Below, piece by piece: positions 6,180 to 7,498 of a DNA stretch of 7,498 nt. This stretch comes from Anaerolineaceae bacterium UBA5838. Its GTDB lineage: Bacteria > Chloroflexota > Anaerolineae > Anaerolineales > Anaerolineaceae. Every line of letters begins with the position of its first letter. The stretch's first letter is position 1. Position numbers and translations under genes: made by a program. The stretch is taken from positions 8,197 to 15,694 of the forward strand of contig DJGU01000006.1 in the NCBI GenBank assembly GCA_002432795.1, read 5' to 3'. The notes beneath the pieces were generated by a model, which did not search any database, was not told the origin of the DNA, and worked only from the letters and a program-made list of their open reading frames with translations.

Positions 6180-6354
6180 GGTGATAGGTGATAGGGGGTA
6201 GGTGATAGGGGGTTGGTGATAGGTGGTAGGGGGTGGGTGATAGGGGGTAGGTGATAGGTGATAGGGGGTAGGTGATAGGTGATAGGTGATAGGTGGTAGG
6301 TGACAGGTGGTTGGTGATGGGTGATAGGTGGTGGGTGATGGGTGATAGGTGATG
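6180..6354. repeat. 25-unit heptanucleotide tandem array (GGTGATA)n
   Basis: Exactly 175 bases divide into 25 consecutive 7-base units with no insertion or deletion. All units fit GGKGRYD. Twelve are GGTGATA, three GGGGGTA, three GGTGATG, two GGTGGTA, and single copies are GGGGGTT, GGGGGTG, GGTGACA, GGTGGTT and GGTGGTG. Positions 1, 2 and 4 never vary; changes occur only at 3, 5, 6 and 7. The plus strand has stops in all frames. The minus strand is open in all three frames and reads as a YHLSPIT-like repeat, which explains the long overlapping open frames here. It begins 40 bases upstream of the patatin start. It resembles the short tandem heptamer repeats (STRR) known from cyanobacteria in form, but I cannot say whether it is related. 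Confidence 0.97.
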
Positions 6355-6394
6355 GGAAAAGAAGTAGGAGATTGCCGTACCCTGCTTCGCGGGC

Positions 6395-6418
6395 ACAGGC
6401 GCAAAAGAGCTCACGATA
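6395..6418 (+). repeat. dispersed repeat part A, copy 1
   Basis: 24 bases starting ACAGGCGCAAAAGAGCTC. It differs from copy 2 (6578-6601) at one base, A versus G after the CTC. Confidence 0.85.
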
Positions 6419-6541
6419 GCAAGAGGGCACGATGTGACAGAATCCCTGGTTATTGTGGGGGCTCTCATGATGCTGAGGCAGATCCAGGTATTGTGATGCC
6501 AACCCACCCTACAAATGAACTATTCTTGCGAATACTAAAAT

Positions 6542-6566
6542 GCCGGATTGAAATGCGCAATCCGGC
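6542..6566. repeat. REP-like palindrome
   Basis: GCCGGATTG (6542-6550) and CAATCCGGC (6558-6566) form a perfect 9-bp stem with a 7-base loop, followed by CTACGG. The GCCGGAT...ATCCGGCCTAC layout closely resembles repetitive extragenic palindromes of enterobacteria. Similar palindromes occur in many genomes and are mobilised by REP-associated tyrosine transposases. No such transposase gene is in the window. Confidence 0.75.
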
Positions 6567-6577
6567 CTACGGCGGGG

Positions 6578-6601
6578 ACAGGCGCAAAAGAGCTCGCGAT
6601 A
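6578..6601 (+). repeat. dispersed repeat part A, copy 2
   Basis: 24 bases, 23 identical to 6395-6418. It begins 12 bases after the REP-like palindrome. Confidence 0.85.
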
Positions 6602-6617
6602 CGGATTTGCTGTTAAT

Positions 6618-6674
6618 GGTGGGTTGGCTATAGCGAAGTTTAGGTATACACAGATACTATGACGCCAATCCACC
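6618..6674. repeat. inverted repeat around the second part-B copy
   Basis: GGTGGGTTGGC (6618-6628) pairs with GCCAATCCACC (6664-6674) over 11 positions with one G-T pair. It is also a perfect inverse of 6498-6508. This looks like one dispersed palindromic element of about 60 bases. Confidence 0.6.
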
Positions 6675-6743
6675 CTACACAGGTCTACACGCGGATGACA
6701 GAAAAGGAGCGGGTGCGATATGTCATATGAATTAAAGACAGGT

Positions 6744-6749
6744 TATAAT
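6744..6749 (+). promoter_or_regulatory. -10 box of the NusG-like gene
   Basis: A perfect TATAAT 20 bases before the chosen start at 6770, giving a very short leader. No good -35 is seen. At that position lies ATATGTCATAT (6718-6728), an 11-base palindrome with a central T that could be an operator. Confidence 0.6.
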
Positions 6750-6769
6750 AATGCGACAGGGAAATGGAG

Positions 6770-7327
6770 ATGGAAGGGCTCAGCAACAATGAAACTACCT
6801 CAAAAGGTTCCAGTGATCGCTGGTACGCTTTGCGCTGCAAGTCGAACATGGAGTTCATTGTCAACGATCAGCTAAAAGCCAAATTCATCCCCAATTACCT
6901 GCCGGTCTATGCGGTCAGACCGGTCAATCCCCGTTCTCACACGCTCAAACCTTATTTCCCGGGATACCTTTTTGTAAACGACGAGCCCGAAAAACTCTAC
7001 GCTGAAAAAGTATTCTTGATGAGGGGCGTGATCGGTCTGGTTCATTTTGACGGCATTCCCGCGCCCATTTCCAACAACCTGATCGAGGCGGTCCGGCGCC
7101 AAACACAGCAACTCAATCTCGAACAAAAGCAGGCACGCTCGGGTTTCGTGGCGGGTGATGCTGTCCTGGTGGAAGATAGTATAATTGGGCAGCTGGAAGG
7201 TATTTTTGAGAAGTGCGTTAATGGCAAGGAACGGGTGACTGTGCTTCTAAAAATGATGCAGGGTAGTATGATGCGTTTGGAACTACCGGCGGAAAAAGTG
7301 CGCCGAAAGCCAGTAAAAAACGGCTGA
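6770..7327 (+). CDS. specialised NusG paralogue (RfaH/LoaP-type transcription elongation factor)
   Basis: From the ATG at 6770 the protein has 185 residues. An NGN domain starts with WYALRCKSNMEF (18-29), continues with LKPYFPGYLFV (59-69), and ends with MRGVIGLVHFDGIPAPI (84-100). A helical linker leads to a KOW domain (GDAVLVEDSIIGQLEGIFEK at 129-148, to about 178). This is the architecture of NusG proteins that bind RNA polymerase at the beta' clamp helices. The divergent sequence, solitary promoter and absence of secE/rplK neighbours argue for a paralogue that suppresses pausing or termination on selected operons, often polysaccharide or secondary-metabolite operons. An ATG two codons upstream (6764) is possible, but AGGGA (6758-6762) is properly spaced only for 6770. 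It is followed after 114 bases by the next gene, whose leader holds a hairpin and an ops-like site. Housekeeping NusG is the less likely alternative. Confidence 0.88.
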   Translation: MEGLSNNETTSKGSSDRWYALRCKSNMEFIVNDQLKAKFIPNYLPVYAVRPVNPRSHTLKPYFPGYLFVNDEPEKLYAEKVFLMRGVIGLVHFDGIPAPISNNLIEAVRRQTQQLNLEQKQARSGFVAGDAVLVEDSIIGQLEGIFEKCVNGKERVTVLLKMMQGSMMRLELPAEKVRRKPVKNG

Positions 7328-7353
7328 AATAGCCAAAGAAGAGGGGATAGACG

Positions 7354-7359
7354 TATAAT
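7354..7359 (+). promoter_or_regulatory. -10 box for the operon downstream of the NusG paralogue
   Basis: A perfect TATAAT 26 bases after the NusG-paralogue stop. A transcript would start near 7366 and have a leader of about 76 bases. No recognisable -35 element is at 16-18 bases. Readthrough from the upstream gene is equally possible because no terminator with a T-run is seen in between. Confidence 0.5.
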
Positions 7360-7365
7360 AGTAAA

Positions 7366-7399
7366 GCCCAGTCCGAGATGAAAAACATGTCGGAAGGGC
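7366..7399 (+). promoter_or_regulatory. leader RNA hairpin upstream of the pause-like element
   Basis: GCCC (7366-7369) pairs with GGGC (7396-7399), TCCGA (7372-7376) with TCGGA (7390-7394), and ATG (7378-7380) with CAT (7386-7388), closed by an AAAAA loop. That is 12 pairs with one small internal loop and one G-G mismatch. It begins at the predicted transcription start. The upper stem ends 13 bases before the predicted pause, a spacing similar to hairpin-stabilised pauses. The lower stem overlaps the ops-like site. Confidence 0.55.
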
Positions 7400-7408
7400 G
7401 GAGGCGTG
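7397..7408 (+). promoter_or_regulatory. ops-like transcription pause / recruitment element
   Basis: GGCGGAGGCGTG matches the E. coli RfaH-recruiting ops sequence GGCGGTAGCGTG at 10 of 12 positions. It also has the elemental-pause pattern: GG at -11/-10, G at -2, a pyrimidine at -1 (T7407) and G at +1. The two differences are the central bases, near those read by E. coli RfaH, so recognition would differ. It lies in the leader directly after a NusG-paralogue gene. Confidence 0.45.
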
Positions 7409-7441
7409 TTGTAAACCAAGTAACAAGTTAATCCTTACCCG

Positions 7442-7498
7442 ATGAAACCCAACGATATCACGCGAAAACGGCACATAATTCTTTGCTTTTGCCTGTTG
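7442..7498 (+). CDS. N-terminal fragment of a probable exported or membrane protein, cut by the right edge
   Basis: The frame from the ATG at 7442 is open to the window end and encodes MKPNDITRKRHIILCFCLL. This is a basic segment (RKR) followed by the start of a hydrophobic stretch, as in a signal peptide or first membrane helix. An in-frame stop at 7421-7423 rules out an upstream ATG start. The ribosome-binding site is poor. If real, it is the first gene of the operon whose leader carries the hairpin and ops-like site. Family cannot be assigned from 19 residues. Confidence 0.5.
   Translation, partial: MKPNDITRKRHIILCFCLL

Larger units (their letters stand above)
6391..6678. repeat. gene-free region with two copies of a two-part dispersed repeat
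   Basis: This part of the 630-base gap before the NusG-like gene has no credible gene. Part A, ACAGGCGCAAAAGAGCTC then R-CGATA, occurs at 6395-6418 and 6578-6601 (23 of 24 identical). Part B, containing GCCAAYCCACCCTACA, occurs near 6498-6513 and 6664-6679. The order A-B-A-B and similar offsets (183 for A, 166 for B) suggest duplication of a composite element or repeated insertion of the same family. An inverted copy of part B (GGTGGGTTGGC, 6618-6628) can pair with either B copy. The plus-strand open frame across it encodes GHRRKRAHDS and GDRRKRARDT twice, as expected for translated repeats. Confidence 0.8.

Noticed and set aside
6180..6354. CRISPR array
   Set aside because: Units are 7 bases with no unique spacers and no cas genes nearby. 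It is a simple tandem repeat.
6073..6507. Additional minus-strand frames rich in SPITYHL repeats
   Set aside because: The heptamer unit has no stop in any minus frame, so these are artefacts of the array.
6349..6633. Plus-strand open frame of 94 codons before the NusG-like gene
   Set aside because: It is a translation of the A and B repeats (RRKRAHDS and RRKRARDT recur) and starts inside the heptamer array. No family resemblance and no convincing ribosome site.
7322..7334. Terminator after the NusG paralogue (GGCT-GAAAT-AGCC)
   Set aside because: Only a 4-bp stem and followed by A/G-rich sequence rather than a T-run.
7378..7431. A 17-codon leader open frame (MKNMSEGRRRVVNQVTS) in the leader before the last gene
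   Set aside because: No proper ribosome site, and its start codon lies in the hairpin stem. No run of one amino acid suggesting attenuation. Kept only as a remote possibility.

Overview
The window is a bacterial chromosome segment of roughly even base composition with 8 complete or nearly complete protein genes and one start fragment at the right edge. The gene mix suggests Chloroflexota, probably Anaerolineae. It includes a GAF signalling protein next to a serine-kinase-like anti-sigma ATPase, a DegV lipid binder, a double zinc-ribbon protein, an SH3-like exported protein with a Thr/Pro-rich linker, and a NusG paralogue. This placement is an inference from protein style; there is no rRNA or tRNA to confirm it.

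Layout: 1-1228 (minus) holds an RsbW/SpoIIAB-like ATPase followed by an overlapping GAF protein that runs off the left edge. Divergent from them, 1285-1989 (plus) is radC. 1990-2359 is non-coding and filled with degenerate repeats and a long hairpin. 2360-4548 (minus) is a probable three-gene run: zinc-ribbon protein, DegV protein, RluA-type pseudouridine synthase. Divergent from it, 4615-5241 (plus) encodes a membrane-anchored SH3-like protein. It meets the minus-strand patatin-like phospholipase (5246-6139) tail to tail. 6140-6769 is non-coding: a 25-unit heptanucleotide array in perfect register, a REP-like palindrome, and a doubled pair of dispersed repeats. 6770-7327 (plus) is a NusG/RfaH/LoaP-type specialised elongation factor. 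The last 170 bases look like the leader of the operon it may control: a -10 box, a hairpin, an element matching 10 of 12 bases of the E. coli ops pause site, and the first 19 codons of a protein with an export-signal-like N terminus.

Functional reading: the left pair looks like part of a partner-switching (phosphorylation-controlled anti-sigma) circuit. The middle is housekeeping: RNA modification, fatty-acid handling, DNA-repair-associated RadC, and lipid hydrolysis. The right end is the most interesting part. A NusG paralogue is followed directly by a leader with a candidate hairpin and pause site, which would make a self-contained processive antitermination module for an operon just outside the window. 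The repeat-rich intergenic regions (1990-2359 and 6140-6769) are the other notable feature, and the heptamer array has produced a spurious upstream extension of the patatin reading frame.
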